Shown here: positions 36,619 through 49,119 of the stretch, piece after piece
How the letters are laid out: each line of letters starts with the position of its first letter
Position numbering within the stretch: position 1 is the stretch's first letter
From: Corythucha ciliata
Taxonomy: Eukaryota > Arthropoda > Insecta > Hemiptera > Tingidae
Reading direction: 5' to 3'
Assembly (NCBI GenBank): GCA_038030265.1
Contig: CM075941.1
Coordinates: forward strand, 21,328,001-21,392,000
Length of the DNA stretch: 64,000 nt
Notes under the pieces: generated by a model
Told to the model about the DNA's origin: nothing
The model's database searches: none
The model's input: only the letters and a program-made list of their open reading frames with translations
Made by a program: the position numbers and the translations under genes

Positions 36619-38546
36619 GTGAGTCTGATTTAGAATAACCTCGGTTTCAACTCTCTAATGTGTGAAAAATGTGCGGAGGAGGGGGTTGCAAAAACAAATT
36701 GTCGTCCCAATTACAGGGCGTCAATTCTTATTATAGGAATTCCTTGGTCATTTTGAATTTAACTCTCTTCACATGGAGTTTTGGAAAGTTCAAAAATTTG
36801 CCTGTCCATCTTACAATCCGTCATCTTGACAAGCGTTCTTTATATTAAAGGCACACGTGTGGAAGGCATGGCAAATGATGTCTGCGGCAAGAAAAATCAG
36901 ACCCGGCACCCCCCCCCCCCACAAGTTTTGATCTCTCGAGCACGTTTTTCGAAGGTCCAAGAATGTCTCGAAATCCGAGAGAAAGAACCTCGATGCGATG
37001 AGCGGACCTCAATAGGTCGCAGGTCGCACTATAGGTTCGAGAAAATCGACTAAATCTTGAAGATGAAAGCAAAAAGCTCATTTTTCCTTTATTTGGTTAA
37101 TTCAATGAGCGCTGTCGGCCACTCAGTGACGTTATGGCAATGGTCAATTAAACATTGACCGAGAGACTAATAAAACGAGTTAGGCTCGAATCACCACACG
37201 CCACACGAAAATGAAAATCACCGAGGCCGAATTCACCGAACGTGGCCAACATTTAAAAATTGAACGAAACAGCATACCTACGGGTTTCTTATCCACAGGG
37301 AGGAATCTAAAAATCAAGACGGATTTTCGATCAGGCACAACGTTCACGGGATTTTTCTCGTGATTCCGGCGTTTTTGGTCCGTTTTCAGGGGGCCGCAAG
37401 AATTTTACCGCAGACGGCGGCGAGGCGGTCATACAATCGACGGCCAAGGAGTCCAAGGACGAGCATCGACGCAGAGTCGGTCGTCGCGTTGCTGTCATGC
37501 GAAATTGGTTTTTCGAGAGTCGAATGCGAGAAATTGCGGCCTCTAGTGGTGTATAACCAATTTTACGCTACATTGCTTTTTAAAGAAGTAAAAGCCACGG
37601 AATTGACTTTGAAGTAGCCAAACTCCTAAACTTTACCATTTAAACCGACGATTTAAACAGGAAACTGTAAGTTAAGCACTAAGCAATCGATTTTTCAACC
37701 CCAAATCGTTTAGACGGATGCATTTCGGGCACTTCTTCATTGAACATCACATATTCGACCACCGTCTGTCATGTCAAAGCGGTTGATGGTGCAAATTTTG
37801 TGCACATAATTTTGTCATGAAATAAATTTCAGCTTATCACGCTATTATGGTTGTCCCGTTTAAGAATACCATCCTCTGCCAGTCGAATGTGGTTGCCTAA
37901 CCTAAGGGCGACAGACGAGAATTTAAATTGGGCAAATTTTCACCAAAAATACAACTATTTTATCATCCTTGCAATTTCTCACAACGAAAATACTGTGTTA
38001 GCAGCTACCATAAAAACACGTCTGGGCAACCTAAAGCGGTTGACTATGGGGGGCGGACAAAAATTTAAAATTCGTTAAATTTGCACCCAAAATTAAACCG
38101 TTTTGTCACTGTGAAGCTGCATAGTCAAGCACGGTTCAGCGCGCTTCCAAACCGACACCGGTCATGCATTTTTGGATAGGTGTAGGGACCGCAATAGGCA
38201 TTAATACCGAATAATTGACAGATATTACGCTTCCGCAGCCCTCTCAGAATGTCTTTCCACCAGCCCCAATTTGGTAGAACCGTTACGAGGGTGTCCACCG
38301 CCTCCGATACGACTTGCAGATCGGTGTCGGACGGAAGCGTGTATGATAGGTGTGGCACCAAAAAACCACGTCTGCCAATAAAAAGGGATTGTCTGACGAT
38401 AATGTAAAAATGACTAAATTTGCACCAAAATTCAACTATTTCGTCACGCTCGAAATTTCGCACGATGGAACTGCAAGGTGAACCGAGACCAAAAAACGAC
38501 ATAATGCCAATAAAATTGATTGCCTAAGCTGCAATAGACACGAATT

Positions 38547-38549
<3 letters not shown>

Positions 38550-38578
<29 letters not shown>
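38550..38578. repeat. Poly(T) tract, 29 bases
   Basis: Uninterrupted T run, or poly(A) on the minus strand. No retroposon body is recognisable next to it. Confidence 0.9.
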
Positions 38579-38581
<3 letters not shown>

Positions 38582-39039
38582 GGGAGCAGAAGACATGGTC
38601 GGTTTAGTGATTTTTTATTTTTCCGCTTTGTTTGAGGTAGTTCGGCGGTATAAACATACGAAGTCCTCGGATGTCAAATGTGAGCGGGCTGCTGGAGTGC
38701 TGGACACCACCGGGAAGGTCACTTGTTTGGATTTTTTTTCTATAGAGAGCTTGTACTATTGGCCCTGGAGTCGAAATATTACTGAAACTTACGACCATGA
38801 AGCGAAAAAATAATTTATAGGCAGTTAAAGTGGCCACTGTGATACGTCGTGTCAGATTGAAAACGGCTGTTTTTCGCGTTCGAGCATATATGGCTCGAGG
38901 GACTCATAAATCACGTCTGTCTCAAGCCCAGTTTTGCGTGCCGACGTGATGGCGAAGGGGGCAAACAGCTCCAGGTCCCCTTCAAAGAGAGCCCCTAAAC
39001 TTAAAGGTGAAAAAATTGGGACTTTTAGGTTTTAAATAG

Positions 39040-39280
39040 CGTCGATTCGCGGCTAATATTGAAAAAAAAAGCTCTGATTTTCCGACAAAATTAAGAAAAA
39101 TACACCAATTCTTCAGGCATCCAGCATGGCTGCAGGTTATCTCAAGGAAATTTCGCCGCTAAAAATAAGAAAATTCGCAACGTCCAAGTTCCTTTAGGCC
39201 TAAAATTGAGAGGGCGCACAAATGTGCTAATCTTGGGGCAAGTACGTGGCAAAAAGTTTCGAAAATAGGGATTAAAATAG
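39040..39280 (+). repeat. Family-2 minisatellite, short block
   Basis: Several degenerate units with GATTCGCGGCTAATATTGAAAAA-like phrases, in the forward orientation. Confidence 0.55.
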
Positions 39281-39898
39281 GGGATGAAGTTTGAAAAATT
39301 TGCTAAAAATCACGTTTACGTTAGGAAACACTCACAGGTATCTAGAGGTGGGCATCTGACCCAGTACGGCTTCGCTTTCGAGTCTAAGGACTCCAGTGGC
39401 GGTGGAAGTGTTTTGGTTCAAGGGGGGCGAAAATTAAGGCTCTCCCCCCTACCCTTTCCCACCATACCCTTCACTACCATCCCATCCTCAGTTTTCATCG
39501 ATAGAAAGGTGAATTAGTGTAGTTCTCAATTTTAAGTAAATAGAGGAGACAAGGTATTGTATGGAGGTGCGCAATAGTCTTGAATTTTCAGCATTTTGGG
39601 AATGATTTGAATGTGGTATACAACGGCCTGATTCTTGATAGGTTGATTTGACTAATAATATTTTTTTTATCCTACATGATACTAAAACCGAAATTTACAG
39701 CCGCGAATGAGTCCAAAAGTGTCTCTTTTCATGCCTAGGAGCTAAAGTATTTTTCACACGACATGCTCCGAAAGTAGTAATTTTTTCTACCCAAAAGTGA
39801 CTGGGAAATTGACCATTACCGCACAGTGACATTCGAGAAATTTTCTGTACTGATCCAGAGAATATTTTCCGTCCTAGTACGGAAAGTAAATGAATTCA

Positions 39899-40007
39899 GG
39901 TTATTAACCTTGTTTAAGGTCTTCTTGAACTAACACACGAGAAGTCAGTGTGGAGGTTATTAACCTAATTTAAGGTCTACTTGAACTAACACACGAGAAG
40001 TCAGTGG
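39899..40007 (+). repeat. Two-copy tandem duplication, 56-bp period
   Basis: A unit beginning GGTTATTAACCT and ending CACACGAGAAGTCAGTG is present twice in a row with about four differences, indicating a recent local duplication. Confidence 0.85.
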
Positions 40008-41159
40008 TCAGTTTGTCAAAGTCCTCAACAAAAACCAGGAATTCCAATCGAGGACAGAAGGTGGATAGTATTTTATAGAAAAATTCAACCAATTTCTTTT
40101 CTTACCAAGGGGAATGAAACACTGCTGGATATACACAAAAATACTTGACACAAACACCGGCTCTCTCACCTTTCTTGTTCCAATTCCACACAAGAAACCA
40201 AACCTTCCTGGTTTTTATATCCTCGTTCGGAAGTTCCCTTCAGTGTCACTGGTCAACACCCTATTTTGCAGCTTCACGTGAAATTTAATCACAATGTTTT
40301 AAATAATTTTATCATTTCCTTGCTTCTTTCGCGTGAAAAAAGTCGTATGTTCATCACTCGTAGGAAGGGGATTTATCTCCTCGTTTTCTTTAGCGGGCTT
40401 GGCTTCCGCCTTGCCCGCCAAATGAAAAGGTCGCTGGTAAAAACCACTTACTGAACTTGTTATGTAATACACTATTACCGCCGCAAATTTTACGGCGTTT
40501 TAGTAAATTATATAGTAAATTCTATCAGCTTTCAGATCGTTTTTCATAGAAAAAAATTGGACTACTAGTTCCCGAGCTACTGTCTGTTTTTTGTCGCATA
40601 CCTAACTGATACCACTGATTTTTCTAGTAGGTTACAATGCTTTTCAATTATGTAAAATTCAATTCTGAACCACTTTGATTTCATTACATTTTCCGATTGG
40701 AATAGCCGTTTTTAAGTTGCTGCTGCCTTAGTAATTTTTATTAATTTTAACAAAAGTGGCTAAAAATTACCATTTCAAAAAATCAATACCGGTGAAACGG
40801 CTGGGTCAATTGTGACAAATGAAAGAACGATTCGACGCAGAATTCAATGCTTTTCAAAATATGAGAGGGTAATATTTTCCGTAGAATGCTGGAAAAAGTG
40901 CCAAAAATTAGCAGTTTTTCGCGATTTTCTCAAAACGCACAAGGAAATTTTGTTGGATCTCTTCAGATTCGTGTTCCTCACCCCAAAAAACATAGAATAA
41001 AGTGAAAAAATCGAAGACGAGATTTTTGTCTACGTGGAACTACCGTTTGACTGGACTATAAGTAAAAATCAAATCAGCGTTTGTTAGACAAAAATCATCT
41101 GTTTGGAAGCCCACTTAGGGAAATTTAAGTTTGAAAAATGTATATGAATATCGGCCTAA

Positions 41160-42020
41160 TTATTTATTGTCTAAATATTACCCGCAAATTAGCGGGGTTT
41201 TCACATTTCAGCACCGTATTAGCAATTTTATTTTACTTTTATGTGTAGATTATTGCTTCTTCTTAGTTCTAGCCCGTGAATCAGCGTTGTTTTTACTTAT
41301 AGCCGTTCAGGAATTTCCAGTTTTTTGAATTTTAGCCACAAAATTGCCTTCAGAAGGCGCGTATTTAAATTAGAGATTTCAGATTTAACCCTACTTTATT
41401 CTAGAATAATTGATGTTCCTCAATTTTAGCAGCGAATTTGCGCTTTTTCTAAATTTTAGCAGCGTAGTAGCGTTCCCAACCCTTGCATTAACCGAATTTT
41501 CTCGATTTTTGCCAAGAATTGGTGTTTTCCTCTAATTAAGCTGCAAATTAGGAGTTTTTTCCATTTTTGCAGAGAATTATCACTTCTTCTCTAAATTAGC
41601 GTTTTTCTTAATTGTAGCCGGGCTAATTAGTGATTTTTTCTAGTTGATTTTCTTCATTTGTATCCTCGACTTTAAACCCACACATTGCAAATTAGTGATT
41701 TTTCGCAATTTCAGTAGTGAATTTGCTATTTTTGCCAAATTTTCACCTGGAAGCGTCTTTTTTTGGTCAATATTATACTTGTTATATCAATTTTAATGGC
41801 GGGGTTGGTCCAAAAACAACCCTTCTGCGTTGATTTCCACAATTTATTCGCAGAATGGCTACCATGCACCGCGAATCAGCGATTTTTTCTCAATTTTAGT
41901 CTGGAAGTTACATTGCGTGACCATGAATCTGCACTTTTTCGCAGTTATAGTCACGAATATTAACGGTTTTTTTCTCTCTTTTTGTATTTTCTCTTTTTAG
42001 TCACCAGATTAGCGCTTTTG
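41160..42020 (-). repeat. Minisatellite family 2, reverse array
   Basis: Degenerate units of about 30 bp reading TTTTTCTCAATTTTAGC then CGCGAATTAGCG, the reverse complement of the 30230-32520 array. It lies between the two cytochrome b5 exon pairs. Confidence 0.75.
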
Positions 42021-42037
42021 GGGGGCCAATCGGATAT

Positions 42038-42157
42038 TTAGCCCACAGTCTTTGCTGCGATATCACGTGCAACGTTATGTTCTCCATCAGATCGGATAAA
42101 TTGAAATTCGTAGAAAGTAGCCAAATCGATGTCCAACCGTCCGACCTCTTCACATAC
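42038..42157 (-). other. Short RNase H-like coding fragment (uncertain)
   Basis: A minus-strand frame of 39 codons plus stop follows a TAG that could be a splice acceptor. It reads ATFYEFQFIRSDGEHNVARD, then IAAKTVG and a stop. The spacing of F, R, N and A resembles the last helix of RNase H domains in some retroelements. It is too short to be sure and no adjoining reverse transcriptase is visible. Confidence 0.15.
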
Positions 42158-42968
42158 CTACATCCATGGATTACCTAAAAATCCTCATTTATCCGTATTT
42201 AAGCTTTTCGGGGGGCCCGTCTGATCCGGGGCGGTTCCCCATACCTCGGTAAGCTCCTGCGTGGAGTCTGTAGTCCAAGAAAGCAGCTGGAAGCACGCGG
42301 ACCTTTTCGGTCTGCTCAAAGTCGAGAAAATCTGCTAAAACTAACTTCAACGAGAAACACTCATTTTTGGAGATCTATGGATTTGGATTTTATGGTGTTA
42401 TGGTGTGTTTTGTGCTGTAGAGCAGAGCGTTGGTACTAGTGTCCCTTCGTTGGTAGGTGTACTTGTAACTCTGGGAGGGGGGGGGATCTATCACCACTAC
42501 CTACGCCCCTGAAAATGTGGGTCTCCAATAAACTTTTAAAAGTCTCAACAGGTTTTTTTTTTATTTTATTTATTTTTTATTTTTCAAAACCGGGTAGTTT
42601 TTAGCGGTGATTTTATCTGACAAGCGCAGTGAACTGAAGCCTGTTACGGCTTATCTGAAGGACAACACTGAACACGAATGGGGAGAGTAATAATTAGTTT
42701 CCCTTGTTCTTCTTATTTTTCTCTCTCTTAATTTTTTTCTACCAGTCATTGCCGCTTCTTCGGGAATTCATTCTTGCGACTAGTTGCGGTTGAGTTGTGT
42801 CTTGTGTATCTTGGCCTTGAATGGAGTCCTGTGCCTGTAGATAATTCAAGTGTTTACCAGGGAGTGCCCCTCTTTTGTGGACCTTTTTTCCTGGTCGTTG
42901 AAATTGTCCAATTGGCTGCGTATTTGACTTCTGAGTTGATCTCGTCATTTAGATATATTTCTGTAAAA

Positions 42969-44814
42969 ATGTCAGACATTAAATATTTCAAATTAGAGGA
43001 AGTGAAAAAACACAAGGATAGCAGAAGTAACTGGCTCATCATACACAACACGGTGTACGACGTGACGGAATTCTTGGACCAAGTGAGTTACCCCCCCCCC
43101 CCTCACGCACATCAATAATTGTTTGTATCACTTTGAAAAGTAGTGATCCTTAAAATTTGCCACAATTTAACACGGGCTCTGATTTAAAATGACAGCATCC
43201 CGGTGGTGAAGAAGTTCTTATCGAACAGGCGGGCAAAGACGCGTCCGAGGTCTTCGAAGATGTGGGCCACTCGTCCGACGCAAGGGAGCTAATGGAAAAG
43301 TACAAAATCGGCGAGTTAATCGAGGTAAATTTGCGTTTTAGTAATTGCGTCGATTGAAATCAATTGTCCGTGGCTGACGTAAATAATTGTTTTTTTCGCC
43401 CCCCAGGAGGACCGAGTGAAAACTGAGAAAAAGAAGCAGTCATGGAATTCAGACTCTAAGTCATCGTCAAATACCAGGTAGCCTAACGCTAATTTTTACA
43501 CTTTTGCTTAAATTACCCCCCCCCCCCAACCGTATATGATCATCCAATTAATTGACCCCTTCCAAGCAAAGTGGCTCGTTGTCTGTGAGAGGACAATTTT
43601 TTCTGTCAATAGTGAAATATTTCATTTCACAAAGAGGCACTTTTTGCCCAGCTTAGTATTTCGAAAAATCATCCCCATTCATTGATGCAATGGAGTTGGG
43701 AGGATGACAAGAAAAATTGAGTGTGCTCTTTGCCCCTCCCCATGACCGTTTACCCTAGTCTAGTTTGTTCAAAACAATCAGAACAAAACAGATAAGCAAA
43801 CACTAGTCATGTAAATTAAAGATAATTTCTCCTGTTGGGAAATACGCAAACACCGCGTTTTATTTTATTATGCGTGTTCTATTAGCATAGACGTACTCCT
43901 CGTTGCCTTGAGCCATCTTTATAAGTATAAGCCCAGTCCAAGGTGTGCAAATAGTCATGGGAGCTTTGACACGTCATCGCCTCAATGCCACCTGTGGGAC
44001 TCGACTTCGCCGAAAATTTGACCGCCTTTTCTTCAAGTTGGGGCCCATATTCTTCTTGTAGCCTCTTTTGAAAGCTTTCAGTTTTTAACGAATTTATTTT
44101 TTTTGTTTTGTGGAACTAGAACGCAGTTATCTCTGAAAGGTCTCAAACCTTTCAGACTGTCTTCCCCCCTCACCTATCAGGAACTCATGTCCTTTCACTC
44201 GTATTTTTTATTCATAGGCCCCTTATCCATGCTTATTCCTCATGGAAATAAGCGGCAAAAATAGTGAACTAGGACTTTTTGACCCCGACTGCCTTTATTC
44301 AAATTTTGTTTTTCTCCTCTGAATGCTGGGAAATGTGCGGTACTCTCTACTAAATAAAATTCCTGTCCCACAAATCAAAAGAGTTTTCAAGTTACTGCGT
44401 TTGCGATAAAATTGCGCGTGCAATTTACTTTTTAATAATCGATCAAGCTGATAACTTCGTGACCTGAATTTTTTCTAGTAACTGCAAGGCCTCAGAATTT
44501 TCTCACCGTCCTCTATTTACTAATGGGGGGGGGGGGGGTTTAATGTCACAGTCGCTCACGAACGTTCCATGTGAATTGATAGGCACGATTTTCCCTCGTA
44601 TTATTCTTGGAAAGGGTCTCGCTTGTCGCTTCTTTTCTTTTTTTCTTTTATTGCTTAAATTAAAGAAAAAAAAGCTTCGCATTGCTTTATTTACAAAGCA
44701 AAAAGTTTATAATTGTTTCTTCAACGCCCTAACAGCTCTTGGACATCGTGGATTCTTCCCGTCATGATCGGACTTGCCGCCACTGTAATATACAGATACT
44801 ACTTGAGCAAGTAG
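42969..44814 (+). CDS. CYB5: Cytochrome b5, tail-anchored (outer-mitochondrial-membrane-like)
   Basis: Four exons: 42969-43082, 43196-43324, 43407-43477 and 44736-44814, all GT-AG, encoding 130 aa. The soluble domain carries the haem ligands in HPGGEE (start of exon 2) and EDVGHSSDA. Exon 3 is a hydrophilic Lys/Ser-rich linker. Exon 4 is a single membrane segment, [20 protein letters not shown], ending SK. The length fits the cytochrome b5 family. The WILP start and basic RYY tail look more like the mitochondrial outer-membrane form than the ER form, which is inference. The ATG at 42969 is the first in frame; upstream frame extension has no ATG. Exon 2 shares 28 of 43 residues and exact length with the upstream copy at 36490-36618. 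Intron 1 starts GTGAGTTA followed by twelve C. Confidence 0.95.
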
Positions 44815-44905
44815 TGCCATTGTTTAAAGAAAAATTGACTTATTTGGCTCCAGCTACTCTGCACTTGTATTGCCAACTCAGGAGATACTTGTTAATATCC
44901 AAACA

Positions 44906-44911
44906 ATTAAA
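44906..44911 (+). terminator. Possible polyadenylation signal ATTAAA for cytochrome b5
   Basis: The common variant ATTAAA lies 92 bp after the stop codon of the cytochrome b5 gene, in A/T-rich DNA. No canonical AATAAA is closer. Confidence 0.4.
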
Positions 44912-44914
44912 AAT

Positions 44915-47225
44915 TTGATTTTAAAAAAAAGAAATTGAAGCTCGTTTGAATTATAATTTTTTCTACAGAAAAAGAGGAATACATTTAATCATTCTTTTGC
45001 GTTAATCGAGAAAGTTTTTTTGTTTTGTTTTATGTATCTGTTTTTTGAGTTTTAGTTTTTGTGATTTTTATAAAATATTCTATGTTAGTAGATTACAGTT
45101 ATTTTTAGAATAATATCGTATTATTCCATGATAGGTACATGGTGTACCTAATTTACTAATGTTTTAATTCAGTGACCAAGGGGCCATTACAAAAAAATGT
45201 AAAGCGATTTACTAGCGATGTGAAAGTGATTTAATTAAGGTGATTTAGTAATTGTATTTACAAGAACCTTTTCATCATTTTAATATGAAACTTTTAATGC
45301 CTTTAGAACAATCAATCCACACAAAAAATGTGTTACTACGCATTTATTTCCAATGATAGAACAAACTATGGGAACACGGAGGAAGTAAAAACCTACAAGC
45401 AACTTAATTTTTTTCTCCATTTGAATAACCTTTTCATTTTTCAAGGCACCTCTCAAGCGTCTATCCTCAACTGTGAATTTACTGTTGTGAATAGACTATA
45501 GACGCTCTAAGGGCTCCAGTGGTAGTGCATACGTTAAAGACCAACTTTGCAAAAACTTGCAAAAAACACCTGTAAGATGATTTTAAGAGCACTGTGCCCA
45601 CCAGTTACCACCTACAATCACAGCCCTCCATCCCCTTAAAAGTTGAAATTTGGCCACCACCCACCAGTGCAAATAAGGAGATTCTGTGCGAGCCGAAATG
45701 TGCGTCGGACTCTGGTTAAACAACTTTGTAACGGACCGAATGGACCCAGGGAACTCAGTTTGGACTCCAAGTGAGCCCAAATAACACTTCAGGTAAACCT
45801 TTATAGACCGGAGAATAATGGATGTTTTAAAATTTATTTTCACATTCTACCTTCAATGCAGTGGGTGACCCCTACGAGAAACTCACAAAGGCCCAAAAGG
45901 GATATCAAAATTGCCTAGCGTGGTGGAGGAGTAGTTCTCGGAACATTCGCTCACCAAGGCTTGTATTTCTACCCAACCTATCGCGGTTTATTTTACTTGA
46001 AATTGAAGTCATTCTGTCACACCCACAGACAAAACCAAGCGTACAAAAAAAAAAAACTAAACTCGTACTTGGGGGGCCTTAAAGGTCAACCCAGACTATT
46101 CGGACGTGACATGGGAATACGCTGTCCCACGTGTGATATAAGATTCCGGTTCAGGGTTCTGTTTGCTAACCTTCACATTGCTCTGACGTTGCGTGGGAAA
46201 ACGTCGGATGATGTGTTTCCGAGAAATGTGAACGTAACAAACAGTAGCCTATTCTGGAATTTTGTATCACACGCGGAACTGCGTGATCCCACGTCAAGTC
46301 CGAGTAACAGTATTGACCTTAAGTAACACATTTGAAAGTTGATGTATAGTCCAATTTAGGGATAATTTTCTCATTTTTAAAACAAAAATTGGGCGAATTC
46401 CCAATTTCAGAGCCCCGCATTACGTAATTCTTCCGGGATAAAGTGATCTGTTTCTAGGAAAACAGTCGGTTTTAGAGGCGAAACTATCAGTTCTGATTCA
46501 ACAGTGATAATAAAGGTCCAACTGTGTTTCTAGGAGGACATTTTCAGAACTTAGTAATCAACTTGCCGGAGTAAGTTTTACTGTGAGATGATTCAAGGGC
46601 GTAAAAAAACATTTTCTAGGTTGAATAGGTAGGTAAAGTTGTAAAATTATAAGTTTTCAGGCAGTGGGATGAGAAAACCCTATTTCATGGTTTTCTGTCG
46701 GTTCAAGGGGGGGGGGAACCTGCTGGTGCAGGTCGGCTCGGAACATATTATTAACGTGAGTTATAGTCAGGTTCACAGAATTCGACATACACCAGTAGAG
46801 GGTGAAGGGGGTCGGCAAATTGCCGGATCGTAAAGAAATTTTGATGGCTGGTACAGCCATTATTTATGGTCTTTTTCTCGATATTGTTTCCGTTAGCCGT
46901 TCCCACGCACGCGGCTCGGTTTATATTATTAGAGGTGAAAGCGTCTAATCCTTTGACTAGAGAGAGTCGGTCGCGGCCACTTCTTGCTGGACTATGGTTA
47001 TAGTCGAGCCCAGTACCTGGCATGCCATACCCTCAGTGGCGTAACGTATGCAGTCGAGAATTTGCGTGGCCCAAATAGTACAACCCCCTCCCCCACCCGA
47101 CACAATCATTTCTACTTACTTCATCACCTAGCAGCAACCGGCCAGAATTGTCAGATGCTCCATGAACGATACCCCGGGATGAGGTCCTTCTTGAAGCCGA
47201 AAAAACGAGCAATAAACGCCGTTTA
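44915..47225. other. Gene-free stretch
   Basis: No recognised gene. A CAGTGGCGTAACGTA phrase at 47034 resembles the ends of the hAT-like element at 53572-54698 but has no visible partner. A G run lies at 46707-46715. Confidence 0.5.
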
Positions 47226-47229
47226 TTGA

Positions 47230-48500
47230 ATCGTTAGTGTTAGCAATTTTCAGGGCATGCACTTTCCTTGCAGCCATTTTTAGGGCGCAAATTGGTCGGT
47301 TTGGCCAATTTTAGCCTGTTAATAGCCAGCCAAGTATTTTATATTGGTCAAGACCAGCACGGGAAGGTATCACGCTCACGCAGTTACCGATTGGTGAGGG
47401 GGAAAGAAATAGTCGAGCAGTTGGTTCCGTGCGGGAACGAATGATCAGTTTAGAGGGCGAGAGCAATGGTCAATATTAATCCAAAAAGCGCGTGACTATG
47501 CCAGTTTGTCCGTATTATGAGCGCTGATAGTCAGTTTACCAATTTCCAATGCGCGAATCGAAAGTAGAAATCTTATGTCAAAAAATGGCATTTGATCGAA
47601 AGTTTTGATTTCTGGAGGGTTATGGTATTTTGGGCTGCTGACACGAATCAGTGGTTTGCCAACAAAATTTTTGACGGGTAACATGTTTTTTTCCGCAAAA
47701 AACTATGGAATGAAGTGCATTTTTCTGGTATATTCTTTGAATAACTCAGAAGCTGTGCGTTTACGAAAAGGACCCCTTATATGAAGAAATAAAAAGAGGA
47801 CACAATTTCCGACGGCTGAACAGTTGACAACAGAAATAAAGTTCAAATACATGAAATGTAGGAAATTGTGTCCTCTTTTATTTCATATAAGGGGTCCTTG
47901 AACGTAAACGCATAGATTCTGAGTTACCTTCAAAAAATACCAGAAAGAAAATCCATGTTTCCCGTCAAAAATTTTGTTGGCAAACCACTAATTCGTGTTC
48001 AGCAGCCCACAATACCGTGTGTAGTACCAAAAATCAAAATTACACCCAAACTTTTCGTCTAAAAACACAAGATGTCTGGACTACATCTGTATAGGGCCCG
48101 AATGGCCAGTTTAGCCATTTTTGAAAACGTGAATTGAAATTCTGAAAATTTAATGGCGTTTTTGCTATTTTGAGGACACGTGTCGTTTTAAGGTGAATTC
48201 TGTCAGAATTGCAAATTTTAGGGTGTGAATTGTCAGTTTGTCCATTTTTCGAGCGCTATAATGGTCGATTTGACCTTTTTCATAGCACGCGTATTGACAG
48301 CTTGAGTGTTTTCATGGCACAAATCGCCAGTTTCGCCATTTTCATTAAGCGAATGGTCAGTTAGGCTATTTTTTAGAATGAGGGTTGAATGTCTGACATT
48401 TTTGTGGCATTTTTGCTATTTTTAGGGCATCAATCGCCAGTTCAGCAATCTTCCATTTTTCAGTTTCCAGTTTGACCATTTTTCAGTTTCATGGTGTGTT
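47230..48500 (-). repeat. Minisatellite family 3, reverse block
   Basis: Units on the theme GTCAGTTTGGCCATTTTTAGG then GCGCGAAT, the reverse complement of the block at 20060-20765. A 460-bp palindrome interrupts it at 47596-48057, and family-3 units lie on both sides. Confidence 0.7.
47596..48057. mobile_element. 460-bp foldback with 200-bp arms
   Basis: Arms 47596-47810 and 47861-48057 are inverted copies with a 50-bp loop. Matching words include AAAATTTTTGACGGGTAACA in the left arm and its complement on the right, and GAGGACACAATTTCC at the inner end of both. There is no open frame of interest. It inserted within, or arose within, a family-3 array. Confidence 0.85.
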
Positions 48501-49119
48501 TTGGTCATTTTCAGCACAAATAACACAGTTGTAAGGTAGTGTCAGTTGTAAGGTGGAGTTCATTTTATTTTATTTGTGATGATGAGGGAGCTGCGGGGTA
48601 GTTCAATTTCACCCCCAATTTTTAGACTTACCTGAATAGGCTCACAGGACCCCAGTGCTTTTGGCTTTTGAACTCCGAAAAACAAAAATTACGAGAGGTT
48701 TGCTCTAAAAAACCCCAATTTTGGGGGTATAGCTTATCAAAAAACAAACAAAATCGCAGATTTTGCTACATCAACTACAAACTTTTGCATGAATGGGTGA
48801 ATACACCCCACGGATCTGGATCTGTACAGGAAATAAAGCCTCCCTGCATTCAGGTTTGCTGTACCCACTTATGGTGACGGCATTCCCGGAATTGCATGTG
48901 TTGCACTCCCGAGACTACGATAGCCAAATTGTAGGGTTCTCAGGGAAATTTCGTACTCCAACACGTGTTGCAACTAGCAGGAGTACAGCAATACCCTTAA
49001 AACCCTATTCCCTGCCCAAATGCATTGACCAAATGCGTGGCCTGAACAAAGTCACACCGACTAATCCAGGCCTAAAATTGACGAATCCGACACAATTTGC
49101 CAGAAGAATGACTATATAA

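Larger units (their letters stand above)
36619..42968. other. Repeat-rich interval between the two cytochrome b5 exon pairs
   Basis: No anchor-encoding exon was recognised here on the plus strand. Family-2 units occur at 39040-39280 (forward) and 41160-42020 (reverse). Degenerate repeats with TTTGCACCAAAATTCAACT phrases lie at 37900-38480, and a 29-base T tract at 38550-38578. If the two exon pairs belong to one gene, this is intron plus the second promoter. Confidence 0.5.

Noticed and set aside
36781..37617. Search for a third cytochrome b5 exon after the upstream copy
   Set aside because: The open frames here are Arg- or Thr-rich, with no hydrophobic tail followed by a stop, so they do not encode a tail anchor.
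38125..38502. 125-codon minus-strand open frame
   Set aside because: No recognisable motif, begins without clear context and overlaps degenerate repeats with TTTGCACCAAAATTCAACT phrases.
42774..42968. Upstream extension of cytochrome b5 with hydrophobic residues
   Set aside because: There is no ATG in this part of the frame. It is open by chance and is more likely 5' leader.
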